Source: Lutjanus erythropterus (taxonomy: Eukaryota; Chordata; Actinopteri; Lutjaniformes; Lutjanidae). Taken from it: DNA of 64,000 nucleotides. Below are positions 38,801 through 56,542 of this stretch, in pieces. A model generated the notes under the pieces. The model made no database searches. It saw only the letters and a list, made by a program, of their open reading frames with translations, and had not been told where the DNA came from. Where the stretch lies: assembly GCA_020091685.1 (NCBI GenBank), contig CM034595.1, forward strand, positions 10,658,525 to 10,722,524, read 5' to 3'. The position numbers were made by a program, and so were the translations under genes. The stretch's first letter is position 1, and every line of letters starts with the position of its first letter.

Positions 38801-41296
38801 ATAGTCAACATCCAGCACTGCAGAGACGTGGTCCATGTGCACCATGACTGGCCGGTCCAAATACCTCATGTCATACGTGTAGAGACTGATGAGAGAGAGG
38901 GAAAAAATTTTGCCCCATTAGCAAACTTTTTTTTTTAGTGGAAAGCACAAAAATAATAATAGGACCAATACATTTATCATCCATTTGCTTTGAAGGTCGA
39001 CCAACAGTGCAGAGTTGGATATTTTACATGCAAAAGTCCTTCTGTTTGAGCACAGGAGACCTTAGTCTCACTGTAACAATCTTCAGCATTCTCAACTCAC
39101 TTGTAGTCCTCATTTGAACATGTGAAGTAATAGGCTTCCATGGGGTTCCAGCATACTGTGTTGCTCCTCATTGTCATAATAACCTATAGAGGAAAGTAGA
39201 TGTACATCATACCATGTCATGTTGTGAAGAAATGGGGACAGCAAAAGCTAAATTCCAGCAGCAACTGAAGGGCAGAGCCAACCTTTTTAAGTGGTGCAGA
39301 TTCTCTCATGTCATACAGTACTATACTTCTGTCAGAGGCACAGCTGGCAAGAAGTTCAGTCTGTGGAAAGATGTAAACTGTTAAACATACCAGCAGAGTG
39401 GCAGATTTCTGACTATCACCACTTTTGGGCAAGTTTCAACAACAACAAATTGTTAAGGGTAAAGTGCTTTTCACTGGTGCTGTCTGATACATGGTGTCTT
39501 ACCTCCACGGGGTTGAAGCGGACAGAGCTAAAGCTGTCTACACCCCAGGTGAAAGAGCGGATTGGGCTACTCCTCTGCTCATCCCAGATGTCCACCTGCT
39601 GGCCGCATGTTGCAAACACAGCCTCCTTCTGGTGATGGTCCAGTCCTGTGTAGACTGTCTGCAAGAGACAAGAAGCATTTTTACTAGAATCAAAATGTGA
39701 TATAGCACTGACCATTGAGGGGTCAGAGGTCATGATCACCTAAAGAGAAGGATTTTTCCATAACCACAATGTAACCACTGCTGTCTTTGATAATATTTTA
39801 GCAGATGCTCACTGATCATACCTTTCCCAGGATAGTGTTGAGTGGCTCCTCTTCCTCTCCGTAACCTGGCGCCTCCATTTTCCATTGTTTGATTGTTTTG
39901 TCATCACCAACCTGTTAGTCAGTGTGATGAGATATAAAACAGAAGGTATATTAGAGGATGGTGAATAAAACAATGACAGAACACACCTGCTAGAAGTTGA
40001 AGGGCAGCAGTCACCGTAAAGAAGGATGTCCCACAATAACGGACAACCATTCCACGGACAAAACCTTCATGTGCTTGGAGCGTGCGGACACATTCGTGTT
40101 TGGTCAGATTCCAAAGTTTCACCTGAGGATCAAAAAAATCCATCCTGTCAATGCCAAGTGTGGATGCATAACACATGTCAACTTTGTAGCAAATTATGTC
40201 ACTAGCTAAGGTAACACATATATATACTGTGGCACATAGTTACCTCTCCATCGCAGGAGCCAGACAGCAGGGTGGAAAGACTCGTGTTGTGCTTGGCCAT
40301 GCAGTTCACCCCATCTCGGTGTCCATCCAGAGAGGCCAGGAAAGGCTTGGCAAACACCCTTTCAAGCTTTGTAGCATTCAGAGCCCGGGTGTACTCTCTG
40401 CTCACCTCAAACGGATGAAGAGCTGGGTCATAGTTTCTAGGGACTAACAACAGAAAGTTAGTGAACACTCCTTAATGAGTTGTAAGGACAATTCACCTAC
40501 ATAAATACTGATATTGTCAAGTTAATTAGGGATTGACTGATCATCGGCTGTGATATCCAGCGTATTCACAATGAATGGAATCATTTTTTAAATGCATTGC
40601 CACAAAAAAAAAAAAAAAAAAAGGGTGCAGCCATTTCTCTGTCTGTAGTCCACTCTGTCCACAGAACTATCTGATTGTTAATTAGGGTACTTTATATACT
40701 ACTGAGGTAGATTAATCCATATTAAGACATCATACTTCACAATAGTTTATTTACATTTTGTATTAACAATCAGAATCTATAGCAATCCTTCTGAATCAAA
40801 AGCAAATTTAAGTTACTAAAGTAGTCAAATAAATATAGCCTGTAGAAAGTAGCAGAAAATAGTCACACTTAATTTTGACACTGAGATGTTTCTTTTCACT
40901 GCTAACGTGTAGGACCTACAGGCTAATTCACAATTTTCTTTCAGTCTTTCTTTTAAGCACTAATATTGAAGCTGTGTGAGAAATGCATCCTGTTCGCTAA
41001 GTACTTTCTATCCAATCTCACAGACAATGAGAGCTTCTCCAAACATAATTTTATCTTGTGTGTTTTTTTTCTGTCGCAATGTACCGCTAAAGGTCTGCAA
41101 AACGTAACAGTGGTCTTCTTTAACGCTAGTAAACTGTATGTGGTTTATGTTTGCTGTGAAAACATGGCTAGCAGTCCAACTAGCAAACTGTGTTTAGCCT
41201 CTCCGAGTTTAAAGTTTTTAACTCACCCCGCTGAATATCATATTTGGTCTCCCGAACATAATCATCCGGGTTCCTCGAGAGGACTTTAACTTTCAT
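29810..41296 (-). CDS. dcaf13: DDB1- and CUL4-associated factor 13 (Sof1/WDSOF1), complete
   Basis: Orthologue of yeast Sof1: a nucleolar WD40 protein of the small-subunit processome needed for 18S rRNA maturation, also a CRL4 ubiquitin-ligase substrate adaptor. Eleven coding exons join in frame with GT-AG sites: 41227-41296, 40244-40443, 40015-40122, 39822-39911, 39503-39658, 39283-39360, 39101-39183, 38721-38885, 36336-36471, 30462-30625, 29810-29897. Sum 1338 bases, 445 aa, equal to the human length. Start MKVKVLSRNPDDYVRETKYD is the family N-terminus. Residues about 60-355 form WD40 repeats (for example AHEGFVRGM, CGQQVDIWDEQR); YDMR occurs twice, matching the WDxR box used for DDB1 contact. 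Residues about 360-445 are the basic Sof1 C-terminal domain (RHRHLPKNIY, KEARRRK). The two introns before the Sof1-encoding exons are long (5.7 kb for intron 9). It starts 1.1 kb from slc25a32, in divergent orientation. Confidence 0.98.
29898..30461 (-). other. dcaf13 intron 10
   Basis: 564 bp with canonical ends (gtatgt...ttccag). Contains a purine-rich patch at 29955-30020; otherwise nothing recognised. Confidence 0.8.
31600..31700. mobile_element. family D right-end fragment, copy 3
   Basis: Carries GTGGTATCAATCTTCTCATC, TAACTCTTGGCAAGAAA and ATATTTCCCAAAATGTTC, the right terminus of the family D repeat seen at 10053-10682 and 50478-51672. The rest of the element is absent. Confidence 0.6.
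32248..32450. other. candidate conserved non-coding element
   Basis: Non-repetitive block with a homeodomain core TAATTA (32357-32362) in CTTTTATTCTAATTAAAAG. A 62-codon plus frame spans it without family resemblance. Regulatory function is inference. Confidence 0.2.
33802..34170. mobile_element. foldback element, family G (GTTTACATGCAC ends)
   Basis: Left end TGTGTTTACATGCACATGAG; right end GAGCATGTAAATGCACTTTC, inverted relation. Interior inverted words include TATCCTGGTTTC and GAAACCTGGATA (33891-33916). About 370 bp, no coding capacity. Confidence 0.6.
35165..35770. other. candidate conserved non-coding element
   Basis: About 600 bp without repeats or microsatellites. It contains TAATTA (35425-35430), TTGATTGTTAATG, CTTTAAGTGATTGG (NKX2-like half-site beside an inverted CCAAT) and TGCGAATAAAT. 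A dense set of homeodomain/POU-like words in unique sequence is typical of developmental enhancers, but this is pattern reading only. Confidence 0.25.
36472..38720 (-). other. dcaf13 intron 8
   Basis: 2.2 kb with ends gttagt...cctag. AT-rich, no recognised repeat boundaries and no second gene on either strand. Confidence 0.7.
40444..41226 (-). other. dcaf13 intron 1
   Basis: 783 bp, ends gtgagt...gttag. Contains an A19 run near 40604-40622; nothing else recognised. Confidence 0.8.
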
Positions 41297-42097
41297 TTGG
41301 TAGCAAAATGAAAAGAACAAACACTTTGAAAACGCAGTTATGTCTAGGTTTAAGAAGGAAAAATATTAGCATGCACTGGCCATGTGTTGAAGAAGAAGAG
41401 ACTCTATGAGACCGCGTTGCATTGTGGGATGTCCAGTCCTCCTGGTTGCGTCACTGACAACTTTAAAGAAGCAGTCGTCGAGTTGCAAAATTTAACAAGG
41501 GAAAGACAGGAAATACAACGATTGGTTTTCAAATACGTACTTTCATTTGTTGCTGCTGGAGTGTAAATTACCAAGATAAAAAAAACTAGATAAAGTGAAT
41601 GAAAATTAAAAAAAAAAGATCTAGAGTCAATTTTAAAAGCGTAAAAAAAGAAAAGAATAAGTTTCAAATGTAAAAACAATCACCACAAGCTATCTAACCT
41701 TCAGATGTCTCACGACCCTTAAGTCAAATTCACCTTTACAGCCTTCACTAATTTTTCAGTTGGTTCTATAAATATTGAGCTCATATTCTGTATCATTTGT
41801 CAAAAATGTTTATTAATGATTATTTTGTGACAATGGTGATTTATAAGATACAAAAGATTACCTTCTCTCTAAAGTTAAACATAGACAGCTTCACACAACA
41901 CTGGGGGCAACTGGGTTCTCTTGTTATGTCATTATTATTAATTTATATTAATTTATTTAAATATTCGTTTATAGTTTGATATTATTTTTTATATGTTTTA
42001 TTTTTATATATAACTGCATTGGTAGATGTAATAGTAATACAATTTGAAATAAATTACAAAAATAAAATAATAGATGGATTTATTTTGAAGGATAAGA

Positions 42098-42104
42098 CCG
42101 GAAG
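42098..42104 (+). promoter_or_regulatory. ETS/GABP-type site CCGGAAG
   Basis: Exact CCGGAAG 320 bases upstream of the slc25a32 start. Such sites drive many nuclear genes for mitochondrial proteins; binding here is inferred. Confidence 0.4.
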
Positions 42105-42204
42105 CCCGCTTCTTAATTATAAAAACTTGACTTTTACTTAATACTAGCTGCAAGGTCGAGCAGCGGTAGTGCTGCTTGACATTTTGGGTAACGTTACCTC
42201 AGCC

Positions 42205-42255
42205 ATGGAGTATCACCGCATGTCAAAAACGTGGTTTCGTTCTGTCAGAAAATGA
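42205..42255 (+). other. short upstream open frame before slc25a32
   Basis: ATG in the near-ideal context GCCATGG opens a 16-codon frame (MEYHRMSKTWFRSVRK) ending at TGA, 169 bases before the main start. It matters only if transcription starts upstream of 42205, which is unknown. Confidence 0.3.
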
Positions 42256-42423
42256 GGACATTTCCAGGAGTTCGTGTCGTCTGTATGTTAAATGTACACT
42301 CTGCTGCAGTGTCAACCAGTTGTCGAATGAGTGGTAGAAGTAAACATTTAGCATTACCTTACCTCGCCTTGTAAACACAGCTAGTTAGCTGACAGGAGCT
42401 AGCTAGTTTTATTACGAGTAAAA

Positions 42424-45400
42424 ATGAGCTCTGCTCCAAATCATGGTAGTGTCGGTGGTTCAGAGACAGGCCTGTCCAGCAAACCCGTCTCTGCCGTCTC
42501 GATAGCCGGACAGGTCCAGCAGGTCTTCAGCCATGTGAAGATAGAAAACCTGGTGGCGGGGCTGAGTGGAGGTGTGGTGTCAACACTAGTGCTTCACCCC
42601 CTGGATCTGGTCAAAATCAGGTTTGCAGGTACTGAAACTATTGATGATATTATCTATTCTAACAGTGTCATTCGAGTCATCTGCAGTGTTATAGTTTCTT
42701 TTTCGTTTGTAGTACAATGAAGTATGACTCTAATGCTACTGTTTCTGTTCCTTGATTGGAAACGTGTGCAGAACTCTGCTTAGAAATCTGATATAATCTG
42801 ATCTGACAAAGCACTTCGATGTAATTTCCATGCAGTAAGTGATGGTTTGGACCTAAGACCTAAGTACAATGGCATCTTCCACTGTATGAGGAGTGTTTGG
42901 ATGCAGGAGGGCCTGAGAGGACTCTACCAAGGAGTGACACCCAACGTTTGGGGTGCAGGAGCATCTTGGGGTCTCTACTTCCTGTTGTACGTGAGCTATA
43001 AACTTATCGCATCGTGTCTGCATCATATGTTTCATGATTTTTTAATGATTTGTAATAAGTCTTATTTCCCACACTACCCTCCTTCACAGCTACAATGCAA
43101 TCAAAGGCTACACGAAGGAGGGCCGTCAAGCTGAACTGAGTGCAGCGGAGCACCTGGTCTCTGCAGCTCAAGCAGGTTAGTCTTAAATGTGACTGACCTA
43201 CTGACACACTCACATTATCAGCACACAGTGGACAGCAGCAGCCAGATAATACTGCTCCCAACTGGCCTTAGCAAACACGAGACAAAGTATCACATAGTTT
43301 CCCTCAAGGTCACATGGATCTGCTTCCTGCTCACCAAATGAAGTTAGAGGCTAAAAATTAAGTTTCAGTCGAGTTTTTATTAGGAACACCTGACTAGTGC
43401 TGGATAGGAAGAACCCTTTTCTCCAAAAATAGCAGAACTATTTAATGCATTATTCAGCAGCAAGCAGGAAATGTTCTAAAGGTGCTCTGTTGGGTGGAGA
43501 TCTTGCTATTTTGCATGCATTCAGAGTAAACAGAAGTCATTGTCATCGCCCAACAGTTAAGGTGTTTCATTCAGTTACTGAATTCAAATAGAGCTGCAAG
43601 GATTAGTCAATTAGTTGAATAGTTGTAAACTATTAAATTAATCGCCAACTATTTGATAATCTATTAATCATTCTGAGCATTTTTTAAGAGAAATAATATC
43701 CAGATTCTCTGATTTTAGCTTCTAAAGTGTGAATATATTCCAGTTTCTTTAATCCTCTATGACAGTAAACTGAATATCTTTGTACTGAGGACAAAACAAG
43801 ACACTGGAGGACATCATCTTGTGGTTTAAGAAACAGTGATTAACATTTTTCACCATTTTCTGACATGTTATGGTCCAAACAACTAATCTACCTGAGCTGT
43901 GATGTGAGTCAAGAAAACTTAAAACTAAACTAAAAAATAAAAAAGATCAAATGAAGTAAAAAAAACAAAAAACAACTTCATTTTAGTTGCCTTGATGTGA
44001 GTCAGGAAGTGACACTATACATTATCACCACATTGGTTGCATGGATTGATGATGCTAATGTACATATGTGACTGTAGTCTCACCATGTTGCAGATGCAAT
44101 AATGTTAAAAGCACCGTTTAAAAATACACAGTTTGAAGGTCCAGGCTGTGTGTGTTGACGGTTATGTGTATCTAACAGTAGACATCCAATATACTTCAAC
44201 CAACCTCTATGCAAATGTCGTCAGCCTCATTTTAACTGTGTGTGCTTGTCCTCACCTAGGTATCTTAACGCTCACCATAACAAACCCAATCTGGGTGACA
44301 AAGACCCGGCTGGTGCTGCAGTATAATGCTGACCGAACCAGTAAACAGTACAGGGGGATGATAGACGCTCTGGTGAAGATCTACCGCCATGAGGGAGTGC
44401 CAGGACTATACAAGGTTAGACACCAGTGTATCTTTGTACTTTCATGTTATATAGCAGTGTACAAGCAGTGTTGGGGAGGTAGTGAACTACATAATTAACA
44501 AGTAGTTTGCAGTAGCTTGCTGGTAGTTCAGCTGCATTCATACTTGTATAGTGATTTAAGTAGTTAAGTAACTTTTCTTTGCCATTTTTTGTGTAGGCAA
44601 CTATGGAAGCTACAAAAAAATTTAGGACCATAAAAAGAAAGGAAATATTTTTTTTTTATTATGTTACCATTGCTTCTCTGTTGTAATTGAATGACCTTTG
44701 ACCAGCCCTGCCCCCTTTCTCTTTCATCCTTACCGCTGTGAAGGCGGCAAGCTCAGGCAGCCACCACCACCCACTTGAACCTTTGTGCATGTCCAAAATG
44801 TCTTGAATCTGAAATTGTCAAACTAAACTTCAATATATTGGGTGTGTTTTTTTTTGCAATAAACTCAGTTGAGTTGCATGTTTTATTGGCATGTGACTTT
44901 TTTTTTTTACAGAGTAGCTTGACATGTTTTTCTAAGTAGCTTTAGTTATCAAAACTAGATTTCTCCAAAGTGTATCTTTGCTGTTGTTCAAGTACTTCCG
45001 GTGTGAAGTAATTGATAGCCTGCAAAGTTAATCTGTCAAAGTATCTTCCACAACACTGTACGTGAGGTGCTGTTTTGTAGAAGAGTCACTACAACCAATG
45101 GTGTAGGAATGAGTTTAACATTGGGGGGCACACATATTGGAAACCTGACAGATCTGTAAATGGTTTGAGCAGAACTATGTCATAAATTAACTGCACTGCA
45201 AAACATTCACAAAATGCTATGTAATCTTTTACTTTCTTTCTACTTTTTTCAAATGTTTCTTGGAAAAATAGTGTTGTGCACACCTATATTAATGCATGTA
45301 CAATATATGTATGTATATGTTTTATGATCTTAAGACGTGGGCAAACGGCAAATCAGGTGGCAGCACTGATACTAACAAGCTAAATATTTCAGTAGTACAA

Positions 45401-47751
45401 AGACAAATTTAGTAGCACACACAGGTGCACAGTTTAACATGTTTTATTGGTCAAAATCCATTTGATATTGATCAAAAATGCATTTACTTACTTACATTTA
45501 TTTACTCATACACTGTCAACTGTTTACAGCTTAATCTAACCCTTACAGTAAAAGTTTTCACTCATTTATTTTAATTTATTTTATCTTCACAGATGCACGT
45601 CTAAGGTACAGCTCCTGAGCATAAAGATGGCCCATTTAAAAAAAATAAATAAATCACTAAACGGGAAAAAATCCACTTATTGGTCACTGTGAAGTAGCAT
45701 TTCACCATATAAATGTGCAGAAATAATGACATAATTATTGAAAATTTGTCAACTTGACATCAGTCCTCACCTGTTCTCCTTTCTGGATCTATTCTAATCA
45801 ATAGTATGATTTTTAAACCTTACCTCACACTCTGAAGCTCCACCTGGCTCTCTGAATGTATTACACTTCTTCTCATGATAAATTTGTTTAAGGTTAAAAA
45901 GAAATAACAGGCTAATACATATTTCACTAATCAATTTAAGACGTCACCTGAGCTTCCTCAGTCTCTCCAGCTTTCATTGCTTCAGCTGCCTCACTTCTCT
46001 CTGTACTGTCATTCTCCTGATAAGACATTATTGCACATAATATTTAATATAATGTCACACATGTTGATAAATGGTCGAGTATGATTAGGTGTTGTCCTTG
46101 TGTAACTGTTACTCACACTGACGTTACTCTTTTTAAAAAATTCAAAGTAAGTCCTGCTGCTGTTGTGCTGAAATGAGATTGAGGTTCCTATGGCTACAAC
46201 AAAAGTCATCCTTTAATCTTCTAAGGTTAAGATGAGGTTTTGTGTTTGTTCTTGAAGCACCACTAGAGGGCACCATCAGCCCATGATAGTTGTCTTAGAG
46301 TACTTATAGCCCATTACTATTGATAACAACCAGAAGGTTAAGACGCATTTTAGCATCTAATCTTGCTAATTTTATTTAAAATCCATCATACTGACAGGAT
46401 AATTGCTGCCAAATAACTGATAAAATTAGAATTTAAAATAAAGTCTTTACATGCACGGTTCAGTGTAGTGGGTGTTGCCATTTACAGCACCAGTCAAAAG
46501 TTTGGAAACACTTCACATTTAATGTTTTTTCTTTTTTTTCTTTTTTTATGAGAAATGGTTCAGATTGGACCAACAGTGTATAATCTGCTAAAGCTAAATT
46601 TGGCTACTTGTACTTCTAGAACCTAAATTATCAAAGAGCAAAAACAACTTTTGCACACACTTGTAGGCCAACACGTGTGCAGGAGAAGACCATGAGTCGA
46701 CAATAAAAAGCAAAAAACGCTCTTACTCACCGTCTTCTGCACTTGCAATCAATGATTTAACAAAACAATTTCATGAAATCTTTCATTTGAAGTGCAGAAG
46801 GCAGTGTGTGAGAATCTTTTATATTTAATTTAAGATTCTTAAAATGCAAAAACATATTTTTCCTTGTTCTTACATTTTTGCTTATTACATAATTCCATAT
46901 AATTGCATGTGTCATAGTTTTGATGTCTTCACTATTAATCTGCAGTGTGGAAATATAATAAAAATATTATTACTGGCTGCATAAATGTGTTATGAAAGAC
47001 TGATTCACAAAGCATATGCTGTTCTTGTCTAAGGGTTACATTCCTGGTCTGTTTGGCACATCTCATGGAGCCCTGCAGTTCATGGCCTACGAAGAGCTCA
47101 AGAGAGACTACAACAAGTACAAGAAAGTGCCTTCAGATGCGAAGCTGGTGAGTCATTAACCCCATGAGCCACAAGCTGTGTGGAAACATGCTCAGAGTTG
47201 GATCAGACCCGGGCATGCAGCTTTTAACGTTTCACTTTAATAAGACTGAGCCCACAGTCGATAACAAGCAGTTGAAGAAGTGACTCATCGGTTTTCCTAC
47301 TCTGCTCCACTCACTTCTCCCTCCATCTGTTTATCTGTGTAAACCAGAATCCGTTGGAATATATCACAATGGCAGCATTATCCAAAATATTTGCTGTGGC
47401 CACAACATACCCATATCAGGTGGTGCGAGCTCGGCTGCAGGACCATCACAATAGATACAATGGAGTTATTGATGTCATCAGACGGACATGGAGGTATGAT
47501 ACTGATCCGCTCACAAAAGGAGCCGAACATGCCATCCTAGTCTCAGTTTCTAAATTTGGCTGCGATAACAAATAATGTCCATTTTGAGTCATGGTCATTT
47601 CCCTCCCCCCTCCTTTCTCTGCAGGAACGAAGGCGCCGTTGGTTTCTACAAAGGCATCATCCCAAACATAATCCGCGTCACCCCCGCCTGCTGCATCACC
47701 TTTGTGGTTTATGAGAATGTGTCTCGCTTCCTTCTGGGACAAAATAAATGA
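42424..47751 (+). CDS. slc25a32: mitochondrial folate/FAD carrier SLC25A32, complete
   Basis: Mitochondrial inner-membrane carrier that brings folate, and in many studies FAD, into the matrix. Seven coding exons join in frame with GT-AG sites: 42424-42628, 42836-42986, 43090-43175, 44260-44414, 47034-47147, 47348-47493, 47625-47751; 984 bases, 327 aa (human 315; the extra length is at the N-terminus). Three carrier repeats are seen, with signatures PLDLVK (59-64), PIWVTK (157-162) and PYQVVR (259-264); the Trp in the second and the missing acidic residue in the third are features of the folate/FAD/pyrimidine-nucleotide carrier subfamily. [14 protein letters not shown] and GFYKGIIPN close the repeats. 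The ATG at 42424 gives [10 protein letters not shown] and has A at -3. It is convergent with cthrc1. Introns 3 and 4 contain transposons. Ohnologue a or b undetermined. Confidence 0.97.
43375..43510. repeat. fragment of a dispersed repeat (TTTATTAGGAACACCTG)
   Basis: In slc25a32 intron 3. TTTATTAGGAACACCTGACTAGTGCTGG is the start of a repeat very common in fish, here heavily diverged and truncated. Confidence 0.45.
43590..43895 (+). mobile_element. family C element, copy 4
   Basis: In slc25a32 intron 3. Starts AGAGCTGCAAGGATTAGTC, contains GACAGTAAACTGAATATCTTTG (also in copy 2) and ends GTCCAAACAACTAATC. Confidence 0.65.
44460..45060. mobile_element. foldback element, family K (GTGTTGGGG ends)
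   Basis: In slc25a32 intron 4. Left end AGCAGTGTTGGGGAGGTAGT, right end CTTCCACAACACTGTAC; GTAGTTAAGTAACTTTTC and AAGTAGCTTTAGTTA are related internal inverted words. No coding capacity. Confidence 0.5.
45061..47033 (+). other. rest of slc25a32 intron 4
   Basis: AT-rich. 46484-46560 begins ACAGCACCAGTCAAAAGTTTGG, the tip of a Tc1-type fish element, without an internal or right part. Otherwise nothing recognised. Confidence 0.5.
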
Positions 47752-48785
47752 GGTTTAAAAGCATGGCATGGACAGCTGCAGAGAGTCTGAGCTCACACTG
47801 ACGCTGCGGTGCCGTTCAGAGATGCAGACAGAAAAGCATCAGACTGAAGCTGAACTCTTGGCTCAGCGTACATGTGAATGTGCTGATGTGAGAAGCATTC
47901 ATTTGCACTGTGAATGAGTGAAAAAATTGCCAAACTGTGCAATGAACTGAATTTCTTTCTTTTTTTTAACACAAACTGTTTTAGTGAAATGTGATTGTGT
48001 TAAAGATGGCATCTGTCGCTGATTCAGATGCATGACAAACACGGACTTAAAAGTATGTTTCCTGAAGGGCCGCCCTCACCAAGAACTATAACTATATAGT
48101 TGTAAAAATCGTTCTAACTCAAGTGGACGTAGGAGTCCGGACCGCAGCTTTATAGTTGTGGTGTGGACTCCGCCATCCACTTGAGGTAGAACGATTTTTA
48201 CAGCGATGTCTTTTTTTATAGTTATAGATATAGTTCTTGGTGTGGATGGGCCTTCACACCAAAGGACATGCTGCTGTGATGTTTTTGTTGTGATGCTCAA
48301 CCCACTATTTCATGTTTCATCATAGTTTTGTTTACATTTTGTTTTCTGGTTGCATAAGGGGGAAACAGACTGAAATATAAAGAGGTGATTATTAACTGCA
48401 GATCACCTCAGGTCTCCAGTTGCATGTATGTGTAATTTTATTTGTCTCTTTTAAATTATTTCTGTATGCAAACAAGCTGCAACGATGGAGATGATTTTTG
48501 TTCAATACATTCATCCATCAATTCATACCTTTGTTCACATTATTTTTTTTTTCCTGATAACAAATTCTGCATTGTTAATGTTTAATAACTTACATACATA
48601 CATCTATATAGTTTATTGCAATCCAGTAGAACAGATCTGCCTCAAATTCTACATTTTGGAAGATTATGATGTTCAGTTTATGCTGAGACGCTCAGAGAAA
48701 TACTTATTCAACAAAATATTTATCATTGAGGTCATAATTAATGGAGGTGTTGTACTGGTCTGCATTAAACTGAAGAACTGAACAC
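47752..48785 (+). other. slc25a32 3' UTR (probable extent)
   Basis: Sequence after the stop up to a weak signal ATTAAA at 48764-48769. A stronger AATAAA at 47743-47748 overlaps the stop codon and is too early to be used alone. The foldback element at 48069-48254 would lie inside the transcript if this extent is right. Confidence 0.35.
48069..48254. mobile_element. hairpin-forming MITE-like element
   Basis: Left arm from CACCAAGAACTATAACTATA through TGTAAAAATCGTTCTA to CTCAAGTGGA (48077-48127) is repeated inverted from TCCACTTGAG through TAGAACGATTTTTACA to TATAGTTCTTGGTG (48175-48243). The right arm is a little longer. Outer GGCCGCCCTCACC/GGTGTGGATGGGCC extends the match. About 185 bp, no coding capacity. 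Confidence 0.8.
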
Positions 48786-48825
48786 AAAAGTAGAATTTAT
48801 AGCTGAGCTGCTGTATTGGGTTGTC

Positions 48826-49035
48826 AAGTCATTTATTTATATAGTTGCAAATCATACAGAGCATGTCTAAACCATTATCTTTGCATTATTTACAGAGACC
48901 CAACAATTCCCACCATGAGCAAGCACTAAGGCCACAGTAGTGAGGAAAAACTTTGTTTCAAGAGGCGTAAACCTCGAGAAGAATCAGGCTCTGGAGTGGG
49001 CGGCCATCCGCCGGTTGACCAGTTGCGTCAGATTG
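48826..49035. repeat. dispersed repeat (GAGACCCAACAATTCCC type)
   Basis: Contains GAGACCCAACAATTCCCAC, ATGAGCAAGCACTAAGG, GGAAAAACTTTG and GGGCGGCCATCCGCC, words of a repeat widespread in fish genomes. Class not assigned. Confidence 0.55.
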
Positions 49036-49054
49036 TATAGGTGTACTGAATAAG

Positions 49055-49250
49055 AGCAGAGGTGGAATAAGTACAGATACTTTTGAAGTAACAGTGCTAT
49101 TTACACTTATTTACTAAAGTAAAAGTGGAAAAAGTACAGGCTCTGAAATGTACTCAGAGCATAAATGTAAAAAGTGCCCAGATGAAGGACATTTCTACAG
49201 CTGTTTCTGTGCAAAGCTGAACCTCACATCATAATATAATACATATAATA
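49055..49250. repeat. dispersed repeat (AGAGGTGGAATAAGTAC type)
   Basis: AGAGGTGGAATAAGTACAGA followed by AAAGTAAAAGTGGAAAAAGTAC, a common fish repeat start; the right end is not clear. Confidence 0.5.
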
Positions 49251-50170
49251 ATGAACATTAACTTCGCTCTGATGTACAAATCAGTTTTCAATGTCAGTGA
49301 CGTAAGTTGAAACATTTTGATCAAAACAAGAGCACTCTTCAGGCCTAATAAAGCTTTTGTTTCTGGTTAGAAATTCCCTCATCTCTTGAGGACTGCCAAA
49401 CCCTTTTGTTCAGCAGAAGTTTCTTCTCAGAGTTCTCTGAATCAAGGCGTGCCCTTTTGGGTCTAAAATTCAGTCCTGCGGTGCTAAAAGCCTCTCACAG
49501 GGAGCCGACGGATTTACTCGACGCCTTTCCTCTTTTCTCTCTGGCCGAGTCTCCCTCTTGTCTGATTGGTCTTGTTAAGTCTGTCGTGTTTTGTGTGTGA
49601 CGTGCAGTGATGGCTGCCGCAAGGAATCATTGTGTGTTATTGTTCCGACCATTTAGGTTTAAATCGATCCTGATGTTGGGAAGGTGGTGCACAGAGACGT
49701 AGAGTAATAATCTGTAATTTCCCTCAAATGCATTAAACCTAAAACAAGCCTGTCTACAAAATATAAGTGCTGTGGCTACATTGAATCAGTTGCAGTCATA
49801 TAGTTCAGTTCTTTAAAAAAAAGATGACTTTATTAACAGTAATGATGAATATTAACAGGTCATATGAATATATAGTTTAAAAATGATCAGTGTCTTGTCA
49901 CAATGTCTGTTAAATGGTTACTGCTTACAAACAGCAGCCATAAGCAGAGGAGCTACAGTACAAAGTTTATTTCTGGTAGACAGAATGACACAGTATTCTT
50001 GTTTATAGGCCTGTCGACTAGTATAGTATTTAAACAAACATAAAAACATTCAAGTTAACATCAGTGATGCTGTGACCCCTTAACAAACCATACCTGATTA
50101 TTTACAAGGGCCAGATAACATACTGTTATACTACCAGGTCTGGTTCCTCCCTTACATGTATTTTTTTTTT
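49251..50170. other. region between convergent genes, including cthrc1 3' UTR
   Basis: No gene. AATAAA on plus at about 49346 and on minus at 49966-49971. The open frame at 49406-49600 is not recognised. Confidence 0.5.
49966..49971 (-). terminator. probable cthrc1 polyadenylation signal
   Basis: AATAAA on the minus strand about 200 bases past the cthrc1 stop. A nearer AATAAA overlaps the stop codon itself and is unlikely to be the working one. Confidence 0.4.

Positions 50171-56542
<6,372 letters not shown>

Larger units (their letters stand above)
41297..42423. promoter_or_regulatory. divergent promoter region, dcaf13 / slc25a32
   Basis: 1127 bp between the two start codons, which point away from each other. 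Near dcaf13 it holds GCATTGTGGGAT (41417-41428) and TTGCGTCAC (41446-41454), ATF/CREB-like. Near slc25a32 it holds an ETS site CCGGAAG (42098-42104), common in promoters of mitochondrial and ribosome-biogenesis genes, and a perfect palindrome GGTAACGTTACC (42187-42198). The middle (41570-42080) is AT-rich. No TATA box is convincing, so two separate start regions are likely. Confidence 0.6.

Noticed and set aside
47743..47748. AATAAA at the end of slc25a32
   Set aside because: Overlaps the stop codon region; cleavage 10-30 bases later would leave almost no 3' UTR, so it is not taken as the main signal.
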